The notes under the pieces were generated by a model that was not told where the DNA came from, ran no database searches, and saw only the letters and a program-made list of their open reading frames with translations. Positions 25,864 to 35,471 of a stretch of 64,000 nucleotides of DNA are shown in pieces. The position numbers were made by a program, and so were the translations under genes. Origin of the DNA: a virus; IMG/VR virus record IMGVR_UViG_3300008261_000001, positions 226,180-290,179 of that record. One strand, written 5' to 3'. The number at the start of each line of letters is the position of its first letter. The first letter of the stretch is position 1.

Positions 25864-28800
25864 ATGACTAAGTATCTATCTACGGTCAGTAGGAGCTTGT
25901 CCCCCACTGATTACGCTTGGGACTCGGTGGTTCATCAGTTTGCCCGCCCCCTCTTGGACAGCGAGCTAAACTTATCACAAGACATACTATCCGAAAAGAC
26001 ACGACCAGATCTCCCCTCAGGTATCTTAACTCGTTATCCAATAAACGATAACGAGGTTGGATTTGAGTTCTTAAAGCCAACAGATGGAGACTTTGAGCCG
26101 AATGTTCTGAGGCTCAAGCGTTTCAAAGCATTGGTGGCTGGAAAAATCCTCGATGTTAAAAGCACCTCATCCACGACCACGATAAATAAAGTCATTTTAC
26201 CTGACCCTGAGACCACAAGTGGTCCTGGCACCAACACCAAAAGAACCGACTTTGTGTTCTTAGAGATGTGGCTTCAAGAAGTCACCCCCTCCATGAACGC
26301 ACGAGCTAGACTTCGTGCCGTAGGCGTGTTAGCTGGAGATACGCTCACCATAGGTGATGGTGTTAATCCCGATGTAGTGCTGACGGCAGATACCGATTTC
26401 TCTGTGGGTGCCTCCAATCCACATACGGCAAGAAACATCTCTGAAGCCATAAACAACTATGACGGACTCAACCTCGGTTTAACGCTAGGTTCGGTGACGA
26501 TTACGGCTGAGACCAGAGGTTCTGACTTTCTGTTTATACTGATGACAGGTGGGGCTGACGGAAACAATATAACCTTTACGCCTAGCTCCTTGTCCTCCAT
26601 AGAGGTGACCAATACTTCTTCAGGTGGTACTACAGGTACGGGTAAACCCGATGCCAACCATGTGTACTATGCGGGAAATGTACTATCCGATAGTTCACTA
26701 TGGCTTGATGACGACATACAAGACCCCAACATAGCCACATCTAGCACAAGACGAGTGCAGGTGCAGTATCGCATAAGGGTCTACTCAAGCACCTTTTTTA
26801 ACCCAGTCACCACCCCCTTTGGTTTGGACGATGGGTCTATCTATGCACAAGGTGGAGCAGGTTCAGTAGTCTCCCCTTACATATTCTCTCGTCACGACAC
26901 CGACTATGGATTATGGATAGCTGGGAGTGGAGACTTAACCTCGGCTACGGACTTAAATACCGTAGACGGATTCGTTTATGCCATACCCCTTTGCTTTGTG
27001 TTTAGACGCAACCAAGCTGATGTGGGTAATGGATACGGATTCAACCCTTATGACGATGTAAACACGGGTCTGTTATCTACACATGACGGAACATTTACGA
27101 ACGCTGTTATCTGTGCCGACCCCATACCTGTAGGTGAATCGGATAGACCCGATGGGTTATTTGCCGATGAGATTTCTGAGGCTGATGTATTGGACTTGAG
27201 GAGGAGGGTCTTTCCACAGGGTGTGGACTACTCTTCTGCCTTAGAGTATCAGTTCCACTCATTATTGGATAACACCAACAGAACATGGTTCTTAGACGAG
27301 TCCGTGTTCAACACCTATGGCGACAGCACAGGTGGTATATCAACGACACCGATGGTGTGTGATGTGTTTGGGTTGGAGGATTTGTCTAGTGGAAACTACA
27401 AGAGAGACTTTGACCGCATAGCTCGTAGGTTCTCGACCGCTCCTTTAATCGAGAGAACGACAATAGTCGCGTACCCTCAAGACTCCTTTACGGTGGCACC
27501 TTTTTTTGTCTCTCCCAACGGAGTAAGCGTAACTTCAGCGGGGGGTGATCCAACGAAGTGGTTTGAGGGTGACGAGATCATCATAGACTTTCAGCAGTTA
27601 AATGCTCGCTCTAATGCCCTATGGGTCAACTTTGAACCTGGAGACCCACAGACTGATAATCCAAGTGATTATTGGATAAGTGGGACTAAGGTGTTGGATG
27701 TGGGGTTATGCTGGCATGACGACACTGATGGTAGCCCTACCTCCACCACGAACAATAGGGCTAAGTTTTCCAAAATAGAAATCTTGTCCGAAACTCAAGT
27801 GAAACTGACACTTGGTAGGAACGCACAACTTGCCAACAGAGGAAATGGGGTCACACCACCTGCACCGACTGAGTGCTTGGTGGGCGACTCTACAGGCAAC
27901 ACGGGCAGTGCATATGGGTTGTACATAGAGGTGATTTTGGAATATCCAGCTACGGATAAGGGCTTGACCGAGACACCCATAGGTTCTCTAGAGCCAAGTG
28001 TGACGGCTTATCCAACAGGAGCAGTGCTTAATCTACCCGTAGGGACAATGCCTCATGATGACGCTGAAAACGAAAAGCCTTTGGTTTATCTAGCTGATCA
28101 AAGGCGAGAGGTATCCATTGAGTACATAGGGCAAGCTATCACGACAGAGCTTGTGTCTATAAGCGGAACGGCTGTTAGACTTCCTTACAGGGTGTACTAC
28201 GACGGAATAACGCCTCCCACGGTAGAGGACATATCTGGAGGTGCTGAGGATGGGACTCTTAAGACGCTCATCTTATCGGAGTGTAAGTTTGGACAAGCGG
28301 AGACGCTTCTCGTTTGGGTGGCGGATACGATAACAACACCTAGATTGGTGAGCGTTACGGCTTATCCATTATTGCCCTGTGTGCCAACAAAGGTGAGTTA
28401 TTATCTCTACTACCGAGCGGTGTGTCCTCAGACTTGTGGGACAAAGGTGGGTTCGGTAAGTGGATATTGTCCTGACGAGTTAGAGCTACAGCCCTTGAGT
28501 GTATCGAGGAACATCACAACCTTATTGCAAGGTGCTGGGGCAAGCACATCTGGTTATCCATTTTATGCCCCTTATGAGCAACTAGGTACGAGTTCTTTGG
28601 CAGAGACGACTTATGTGTACACCGAGTGGGGGGTGTTAAATGGGACCGAGGTGTACTTAGATGATTTACGGATAAACACGGGCATGGTGGATTTGCCGAG
28701 CTTTGTGCCTTTTGTGAGTTCTGTGAACATCACACTAGGTGAGATTACAGGCGGTGGAGTTCCGACAAAGGATAACGAGGGTCGTGTGGTTTATCCAACT

Positions 28801-29064
28801 CTAGAGAACGCGAGCTATTTCCCATCAGCTTTTGCCAAGAACTTGAGTGCGTTTTATCGGGACTACAAGACCTGTTTGCCTGCTTTGATGAAAATCACTT
28901 CGGACGAACACACGCTTTATCGCAAGGGTGAAGTAGTCCTTGTGGTGTTTGTTAAGACTAATCCGTGGGGTCAAGGGGTGTCTGTGGATATGAGAGAAGA
29001 TGAAACAAACCTCGTAGTGGCTTGTGTCTATCGCACACGCCATCTCATGTTGTTGGGAGACTGA
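25864..29064 (+). CDS. Large tail adhesin with LDSELNL N-terminal domain
   Basis: 1066 residues. The N-terminal 450 residues share a set of signatures with the protein at 35472-40640: LDSELNL near 33, RTDFVFLE, RRVQVQYRIRV, DGFVYAIPL..VFRRN and a DRPDGLFADEI...LDLRRRV block. Phage fibre N-termini of the DUF4815 type look alike. An inserted segment near 148-250 (AGDTLTIGDG...TARNISEAINN) resembles a phage tail bead domain. Cysteines near 850-880 are paired. The C-terminus ends in a beta domain. The role is probably a tail or fibre component. Confidence 0.7.
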   Translation: MTKYLSTVSRSLSPTDYAWDSVVHQFARPLLDSELNLSQDILSEKTRPDLPSGILTRYPINDNEVGFEFLKPTDGDFEPNVLRLKRFKALVAGKILDVKSTSSTTTINKVILPDPETTSGPGTNTKRTDFVFLEMWLQEVTPSMNARARLRAVGVLAGDTLTIGDGVNPDVVLTADTDFSVGASNPHTARNISEAINNYDGLNLGLTLGSVTITAETRGSDFLFILMTGGADGNNITFTPSSLSSIEVTNTSSGGTTGTGKPDANHVYYAGNVLSDSSLWLDDDIQDPNIATSSTRRVQVQYRIRVYSSTFFNPVTTPFGLDDGSIYAQGGAGSVVSPYIFSRHDTDYGLWIAGSGDLTSATDLNTVDGFVYAIPLCFVFRRNQADVGNGYGFNPYDDVNTGLLSTHDGTFTNAVICADPIPVGESDRPDGLFADEISEADVLDLRRRVFPQGVDYSSALEYQFHSLLDNTNRTWFLDESVFNTYGDSTGGISTTPMVCDVFGLEDLSSGNYKRDFDRIARRFSTAPLIERTTIVAYPQDSFTVAPFFVSPNGVSVTSAGGDPTKWFEGDEIIIDFQQLNARSNALWVNFEPGDPQTDNPSDYWISGTKVLDVGLCWHDDTDGSPTSTTNNRAKFSKIEILSETQVKLTLGRNAQLANRGNGVTPPAPTECLVGDSTGNTGSAYGLYIEVILEYPATDKGLTETPIGSLEPSVTAYPTGAVLNLPVGTMPHDDAENEKPLVYLADQRREVSIEYIGQAITTELVSISGTAVRLPYRVYYDGITPPTVEDISGGAEDGTLKTLILSECKFGQAETLLVWVADTITTPRLVSVTAYPLLPCVPTKVSYYLYYRAVCPQTCGTKVGSVSGYCPDELELQPLSVSRNITTLLQGAGASTSGYPFYAPYEQLGTSSLAETTYVYTEWGVLNGTEVYLDDLRINTGMVDLPSFVPFVSSVNITLGEITGGGVPTKDNEGRVVYPTLENASYFPSAFAKNLSAFYRDYKTCLPALMKITSDEHTLYRKGEVVLVVFVKTNPWGQGVSVDMREDETNLVVACVYRTRHLMLLGD

Positions 29065-29067
29065 GCC

Positions 29068-32000
29068 ATGCCTAAGAAATCCATAAACCGCAACGATGTG
29101 GTCATCTCTTCCAATAGGGGTACAGACGAGTCCTCTTGGTTGATTAATATCTTTAATAATCAGTCTGGGTCTTCTTCTGCTGATCAAGTCTCTAGCACTA
29201 ACCCTTTTGGGGCTTATCTAGGAGAAACTGTACAGTTCAACCTAGACGACTTAAGCTCTTCTGCTTTACAAAACCAACCTCCTCGTATTGGATACTCCCC
29301 CATAACATACACCAACCGCTTGGGTATGACCGCTTCCCATGACGGCAGACCCGATTGGGGTGGTGCCAAGATAAACGATCTGCCTACTTGGAAGTACTTA
29401 GGAAAGAAGTGGGCTGAAGAACGCGAAATGCCCCATAAGGGTGTGGGTGTGAAGCAGAGTGATGGATTGTATGGAGACTCAGCAGAGGAGCAATACAAAT
29501 ACATCAACGAAGGGGGCGTTTATGACACACTTTCCATTTCCTACAGGGACGAGGGTGCTAACTCCTTTTATGGGGTAGTCACACCCACAACACCTTTGCT
29601 TCCTCAGTTTAGCTCTGGGTTAAACACCGACATCCGACACGCTGTACCAAGACAAGCCTTTAACCTCGGATTAATGGATAACACCATCTATCCATTCTTG
29701 TACGGTTCATCAGGTATATCAGAGACACAATCGGATTTGTTCAACTCAGCCACAGGGTTAACTTTAGGCTTCACTGGAGACATAGCCACGGCATCGTTGG
29801 GTGTTAAGAACTCGTTAGAACCCTCTATGGTGGTAGTCCCATCGGCTCAGTCTTATGACCCCCTCAAGGCATATGACCTTTTAGATGCGACCGCTACGGA
29901 TAACGGCTTGGATAATGTAGGGCTTGTGGTGTCCGGCATAGTGTTCCCCGCAGATAGGGGTACGCTCGCTCTCATTAGATTTCCATCAGAAGAAGATGGT
30001 GTTAGTGGGTCTATCCTAACACCTGCGACTACAACTCAAGACATATTGGATAGAGTCGTAGCAGCGATAAATCTAGGACAAGGGGTAGGTCTTAATGACG
30101 GACAGCCAGGTGGGGATCTCTTTACTGACTTATCCAATATGGACTTCCCAAGTAGGATAACAGGTCAGTATGACCTATACGAGCTACACACGGGCAACTA
30201 TATTCCTCACTCGACCCGAACGGGATCTATCAGCGGGCTAACTGGTGATAAGTTCAAGGGGCAGGTAAGGCTTCTATCCGACCCTATGGCTTTCAATGTA
30301 AGCTCCCCCACAATAACAGGTGGGATACCAGTTCTGTTCTCTCCTTATGTGTGGGACACAGCGGGCGGAACACAAACGCTTAAAGAAGACCGCAACTTTC
30401 TGAGCTATAGGTTGCCGTTGTTGGCGGATTATTCCCCACAAGGCTTAAAGACCCCTAGCGTAGAGAGAGACAGATACTTCACCAAAAACCGACCCAATAA
30501 GGACGAGTACTTGGGGGACTATAATCCAGTCTTTGATACAGCGGGTGGTTATGTGACCTTTGGTGAAGCGGATAACTACAGCTATCAAGTGGCGAGATAC
30601 CGCCATGTGGTGACCCTCATTGAGGACTACATAGACCACATGACCAACACCGCAGGTGTGGAGGGTGAAAGCAACTTCGGTAGCTTTGCACTTATTCATT
30701 TTAAGACTGAGAGTGCCTTTGAACGCTTGGTTCGAGATGGTGTTTCACCTTCGGACAGCGAGGTTTACAGCAGAAATCTAATATCCTATTCTGACATTAA
30801 GCAGAACATTGGATACTCTTTAGGCACTACAGGTGATGATGGTTTATTGGATAGTTCTGAGTCTTTTGAGCGTAGTGCGAGCTTATCGGTTTTTAGGGCG
30901 AATGTGAGTTTTGAGCGTAGGGCGAATCCCCCATTGAAGTCCGCCATATCACACGAGACAAAGACAAGGGCTTATCATCCCACAATAGCGACTGCGACCA
31001 CATTGGATAGACTGAACAGCTATTTCATGTTCATGTCTGGGGTGGTTTACACACATCCCACAACACATACAGGCTACACAGGGCATAAAGCCACACGAGA
31101 TGACGATGCTGAGTTTGTTCTACCTGAGAGTATCCGTTATAGCCGTATGTCAACCAAGATAGGTGTTTGGCAAGAGGTCGTTCCCAACTTCGGTGGGACT
31201 TCTTACTCTTACACCTATTGGGACGGCACAGCGGAGTCTTCATCTACTCCCTTCGCCACAATCAGACCGCTCGCTCAAGCTCTATTGAGCGACTACACAG
31301 CACAAGACAACCTCTACGCCAACAGCTATGACTATCTTAGCGGTGATGCCTTCGCCACCGAGTTCGATTTCTCACCTAAGCACCAACAGATGTGGATCAC
31401 CTTACAGGGGTTCAATGGAGAGGACATAACAGCGGGGTATGTCTTTACTGAAGTTTATCCAACAGGTGACGCACCGAGAGCCATAGACGACTTGACCCTT
31501 TGGGATAAAAAGGACGGCTTGTGTGTGATGAGTTCTGTAGGTGGTAGGGCAAGTCTTTTGGTTAATAATCCGTATGTACAGCACAGCAACTCAGGTGTGG
31601 ACTATGTAAAAGACAGCGTAGAGTACTCGAACATACCCAAGACCCTCTACCATAGCTCGCGTAAGGTGTCCCTATTAGAACTTTATGGACACAGACTCGA
31701 CCCACAAGGCACAACAAGCTCTTTCGATGGGGCTACAGCGAGCATAGCACCCATAACGAGCGTGACCTATAGGGAAAACCCTGACTATCCATTTGGTGCT
31801 TATATTTGGGGTTCTAACGGCACAGACATTGTGTACAACGAGTTCAATCAGAACTTCAAGTATGTGTATTTATGGATAGATTGGGGTACGAATATATCCT
31901 TACCTTCGCCTAAGGCTATGGGGCAGTCTTTCGCTATCTACCGCTATGATGATGAGGGCTATAAGGTGTATCAAGACCTTGAGCTTTTACCCATAGGTGG

Positions 32001-34656
32001 TGATGAAGATAATGGATATGCTTTAGAGGCGTGTGCGGGTTGGGATTGGGTGTCCTCGTTGGACTTAGACTTAAATGTGAACTATCCATTTCGTTATCCA
32101 AACGACCGACCTGTGTTCAGGCCTACGGAGAACTCCAATACGGCTAGGTCTTCACTAAAGACTCATGCAGACGCTCGGTTCTTGGGTGTTTTGGGTGTGA
32201 CTTATTACATAGAGGTGTTGCCCTCTATTGATACGGATACATACAACAACCCTAGCGTTTGGGACGAGGTGACCCAAGTCTTGACTGTAAGGGACTCTGC
32301 AACGGCTACCTCAGCGGACGACTTATGTTTGGGCTTTAGTAGTGCTTTAGATACCCCTGCTAGTACCTATTACAACCTCTATTATCAGTACTCCACTATT
32401 GCTCTTACACAGCTTGAGACTCTCATCGCTAGTCCCCTATCTGCGGATCATCCATCTGCCAATACGGGTGCAATACTAGCTTTAAGAAAACTATCCATTA
32501 ACCCATCCACAGGGTCTTTGTCTTACACAGCGAGTCCTGTGGCGAACCCTCATCCCTATGCGACTTCGGTCAATAGCGATGGGACGATGAACTATGGATA
32601 CCGCATAATAGAAATCGCACCTACGGGTAGGAGACAACTGCCTGAGTATGGAAACCTCACAATGGATACAAGGGGTTTCATTAGCGTGTGTGGTGTGGGC
32701 AATCCGCCCGCTGATATAGGTGACGACATATTAGCTGTGTCGGATCCTTCTTACGCTCGCAGAGTTCCATTAAGGTCTTTGTTTACACTAAGGAAGGACA
32801 CACAAGAGAGGTTCTTAGACGAGTCCTACCGCGTAGAGTCATTGTTTACGAACTTGAACTCGGATACGCTCTCTTCGAGGTACAGCGTAAATATGGAGGA
32901 AAACCTAAGGGGACCAGGTGTACCCTATCCTACTGAGGGAGAGAACATAGCTGGTTACATCAGCTTCCCTGTAAGGGACGACTACTTTATTACAGCTTCA
33001 AACCCACAGAGTGGCGTACACGACTCAGAGTATAGCGTAGCCCCTCATGGAAAGGCTGGGTATTTGAGGAACAGCCTGCACTTACGGAGAATATCGAGCG
33101 ACTTTAGAGAAGCACAAGTGATGGGATTTCCCAATGCCACGAGAAATCTCTTAAGTGGCTCTCAGTATGGAACACCGCCACGAGGTGTCTTGGTTTATCC
33201 ATTTAATGATTTCCAAGACGCAACGAGCGTGTTTTTGGGAGAGGACTTAACGACCAACACGATGTTGCTTGCTAATCAGGGTTTTCACGCACCGAACTCT
33301 GAGGTCGCGAATGTAAACGCAGGAGATGGTTGGATAGACGACTTGGTTGCGACAGACCCCATTTTACGCCATGCCCAACCTCAGTACAACAACTTACCTC
33401 AAGGGGACTTAACGAGCGTAGATGTGAACTATGTGAGGGCTTTCGATGCCAACTTTGGAAAAGACCCTCGTTTAACCCCTCAACAGCCTTATTGGAATAA
33501 GGATTGGACAGAGACGACCACAAGTGGGGCTCTCGTCTATAGATCAGCCGAGTCCGCCCAAAACTCAGGCTTGATTGAAAAGGGCGACCTACAGCGTGTT
33601 AGCCTAGATGCAAGCGGAGTTATCCAATTTGCACCCTTAAAGCTAAGGCTTGTGGGTGTGGATTGGGACATGATTTCTTATGTGGATCCCAAGTTTCCAT
33701 TACAGCGTAGAGACGGATATGTGCATGAGATAGGTTCGGACTTGTATCTTATGCGTAAGAGGGTCATGCGTGTATTCGTTAAAGTGCCTGGCTTAACTTG
33801 TTGGTTAGATGTTGGTGTGATGGATGGGCAAGAGGGCGAGTCCTACTTACACTATGATGCTGACGAGAGCTTAATAGGTGGACGAGACCCCAATGGTTCA
33901 ACCTCTGAGAAGTCTCACCCCACAACAGACGGAGCTGGATGTTGTGTTCGCTATGTAGAGAAGTATCTACCTGCGGAGGGTGTGGTGTGCTTAGACTTGG
34001 ACTTAAATGTGGGGTTCATACCCTCGTTCAACAGCCGTTCAGTCACGAGCGAAGACACTTATTTGGGGATAACCACAACAATCGACTTACGCAAAGACAA
34101 CGCCATATCGGATACTTTGTTTGGGTTTGAGCCTGCACAAGACGAGTACATCATAGAGGCGAGGAGGGCATCGAACTACGAGGCACCTGTCTTGGTTAAG
34201 GTGATCTTATCCGACACTTCTTATCCAAAATACGAGGTGGATGGTGGGGGTGATCTTCTCGGACTCGGTGGGTTCACAACTTATCCAATAGGTGATTTGG
34301 GTGTGACGATAAAGGATATTAAGCCTGCACCGAACAAGAGCTATGTGGGTCAATCTTATCCGCCAGACGATAGGGCTCCTACATGGGCTAGGCGTGGTTT
34401 GATGGGTGTAGAAATCCTAAGACCAGATGGGAAGAACTACGATGGTGATTTGGCGGTGGATAGACCCGACTTTTGTGGTGTAAATCTGCATGACGATGTG
34501 GGGTTGTACTATTGGAAACAATCGGCAATAGGGACTTACGAGTGGTACTCGAAGGCTGAGTCTTCGATGACAAACGCGGTGACTTACACACATGAAACAG
34601 ATGCGGACACGCAAGTGTCTAGCTTAGACTCGCTAACCAATAAGGGAGAGGGTTAA
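29068..34656 (+). CDS. Very large virion protein of unknown function
   Basis: 1862 residues; ATG with GGGAG upstream. Beta rich, Tyr/Asn/Ser/Thr rich, low cysteine, with no transmembrane segment and no enzymatic motif I can recognise. Size, composition and position between two LDSELNL-type adhesins argue for an extracellular virion component such as a fibre, spike or tail-tip protein. The ATTGGATA octamer appears repeatedly in different frames along the gene. Confidence 0.7.
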   Translation: MPKKSINRNDVVISSNRGTDESSWLINIFNNQSGSSSADQVSSTNPFGAYLGETVQFNLDDLSSSALQNQPPRIGYSPITYTNRLGMTASHDGRPDWGGAKINDLPTWKYLGKKWAEEREMPHKGVGVKQSDGLYGDSAEEQYKYINEGGVYDTLSISYRDEGANSFYGVVTPTTPLLPQFSSGLNTDIRHAVPRQAFNLGLMDNTIYPFLYGSSGISETQSDLFNSATGLTLGFTGDIATASLGVKNSLEPSMVVVPSAQSYDPLKAYDLLDATATDNGLDNVGLVVSGIVFPADRGTLALIRFPSEEDGVSGSILTPATTTQDILDRVVAAINLGQGVGLNDGQPGGDLFTDLSNMDFPSRITGQYDLYELHTGNYIPHSTRTGSISGLTGDKFKGQVRLLSDPMAFNVSSPTITGGIPVLFSPYVWDTAGGTQTLKEDRNFLSYRLPLLADYSPQGLKTPSVERDRYFTKNRPNKDEYLGDYNPVFDTAGGYVTFGEADNYSYQVARYRHVVTLIEDYIDHMTNTAGVEGESNFGSFALIHFKTESAFERLVRDGVSPSDSEVYSRNLISYSDIKQNIGYSLGTTGDDGLLDSSESFERSASLSVFRANVSFERRANPPLKSAISHETKTRAYHPTIATATTLDRLNSYFMFMSGVVYTHPTTHTGYTGHKATRDDDAEFVLPESIRYSRMSTKIGVWQEVVPNFGGTSYSYTYWDGTAESSSTPFATIRPLAQALLSDYTAQDNLYANSYDYLSGDAFATEFDFSPKHQQMWITLQGFNGEDITAGYVFTEVYPTGDAPRAIDDLTLWDKKDGLCVMSSVGGRASLLVNNPYVQHSNSGVDYVKDSVEYSNIPKTLYHSSRKVSLLELYGHRLDPQGTTSSFDGATASIAPITSVTYRENPDYPFGAYIWGSNGTDIVYNEFNQNFKYVYLWIDWGTNISLPSPKAMGQSFAIYRYDDEGYKVYQDLELLPIGGDEDNGYALEACAGWDWVSSLDLDLNVNYPFRYPNDRPVFRPTENSNTARSSLKTHADARFLGVLGVTYYIEVLPSIDTDTYNNPSVWDEVTQVLTVRDSATATSADDLCLGFSSALDTPASTYYNLYYQYSTIALTQLETLIASPLSADHPSANTGAILALRKLSINPSTGSLSYTASPVANPHPYATSVNSDGTMNYGYRIIEIAPTGRRQLPEYGNLTMDTRGFISVCGVGNPPADIGDDILAVSDPSYARRVPLRSLFTLRKDTQERFLDESYRVESLFTNLNSDTLSSRYSVNMEENLRGPGVPYPTEGENIAGYISFPVRDDYFITASNPQSGVHDSEYSVAPHGKAGYLRNSLHLRRISSDFREAQVMGFPNATRNLLSGSQYGTPPRGVLVYPFNDFQDATSVFLGEDLTTNTMLLANQGFHAPNSEVANVNAGDGWIDDLVATDPILRHAQPQYNNLPQGDLTSVDVNYVRAFDANFGKDPRLTPQQPYWNKDWTETTTSGALVYRSAESAQNSGLIEKGDLQRVSLDASGVIQFAPLKLRLVGVDWDMISYVDPKFPLQRRDGYVHEIGSDLYLMRKRVMRVFVKVPGLTCWLDVGVMDGQEGESYLHYDADESLIGGRDPNGSTSEKSHPTTDGAGCCVRYVEKYLPAEGVVCLDLDLNVGFIPSFNSRSVTSEDTYLGITTTIDLRKDNAISDTLFGFEPAQDEYIIEARRASNYEAPVLVKVILSDTSYPKYEVDGGGDLLGLGGFTTYPIGDLGVTIKDIKPAPNKSYVGQSYPPDDRAPTWARRGLMGVEILRPDGKNYDGDLAVDRPDFCGVNLHDDVGLYYWKQSAIGTYEWYSKAESSMTNAVTYTHETDADTQVSSLDSLTNKGEG

Positions 34657-34660
34657 TCTA

Positions 34661-35458
34661 ATGCCAGCGATATTTGAACGCTCAACTGAAAGGTTGATCC
34701 AAGTCATCCCCAACTATCCATCTTCTTTGGAAATGGTAGGGAAGTATGTGGTGGATTATCCAGACTATATGAACCTAGACATAGATGGGTTGGACATCAC
34801 AGCGAGCGTGGTCGCAATAAAGGCAGATATCCTATCGGCTAAGGACACGATTATGGAGTCTACTTTTAGCAACTACAAACACATATTAACCAACAACTTA
34901 GAGGACTTAGCGTCTGTGGATCCTAGCTCTGATTTGGGTTTTGAGTTAGACCAAGTTTTTCCGTGGGCTACAACAGGAGAGTTTTTGGAGAGTGGGGTAA
35001 AGATATCTGACTCCCCCAACTGTGTGGCGGTTATGGGTCGTTATCCAACTGTGAACCATGTGTCCGCTGGGGTGGCTGTAAACGACGACACCCTTACAGG
35101 TGGACACGCTTTGATTACTAAAGAAATAGACATAACGAGCTATACTGCTGATGGTTTGGGACGGTCTGACTATATGGTGTATTTTAGGGGTGCTTTGAAG
35201 TCTTATGTTAAAGACATAACGCCTTTAGAGGGCGTTAACAGTGAAGGGGTGAGGGGGGGTTTGTTTTACACCCAAACGGATAAGTCTTCTGAGTTAAAAC
35301 TTAGATTGTTTATATCGGCAGATAATGGAAACAGCTACCAAGAAATGGATAGTTTAAGTCCATTTCAGTTTCCATCGAGTAAGGACAAGATAAGGTTAGC
35401 TTTTGTGAACTTCACGAATGTAGACCTACACCTCCTCTCTTTCACATTGATGTTCTGA
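34661..35458 (+). CDS. Tail-tip or fibre accessory protein
   Basis: 265 residues; starts four bases after the preceding stop. A helical N-terminal third is followed by a beta-sandwich-like C-terminal half ending VDLHLLSFTLMF, similar in style to the LTF endings of the small fibre proteins at 24422 and 25186. No enzyme motif. It sits between two giant adhesin genes and probably joins or caps one of them. Confidence 0.6.
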   Translation: MPAIFERSTERLIQVIPNYPSSLEMVGKYVVDYPDYMNLDIDGLDITASVVAIKADILSAKDTIMESTFSNYKHILTNNLEDLASVDPSSDLGFELDQVFPWATTGEFLESGVKISDSPNCVAVMGRYPTVNHVSAGVAVNDDTLTGGHALITKEIDITSYTADGLGRSDYMVYFRGALKSYVKDITPLEGVNSEGVRGGLFYTQTDKSSELKLRLFISADNGNSYQEMDSLSPFQFPSSKDKIRLAFVNFTNVDLHLLSFTLMF

Positions 35459-35471
35459 AAGGGCAGATAAC

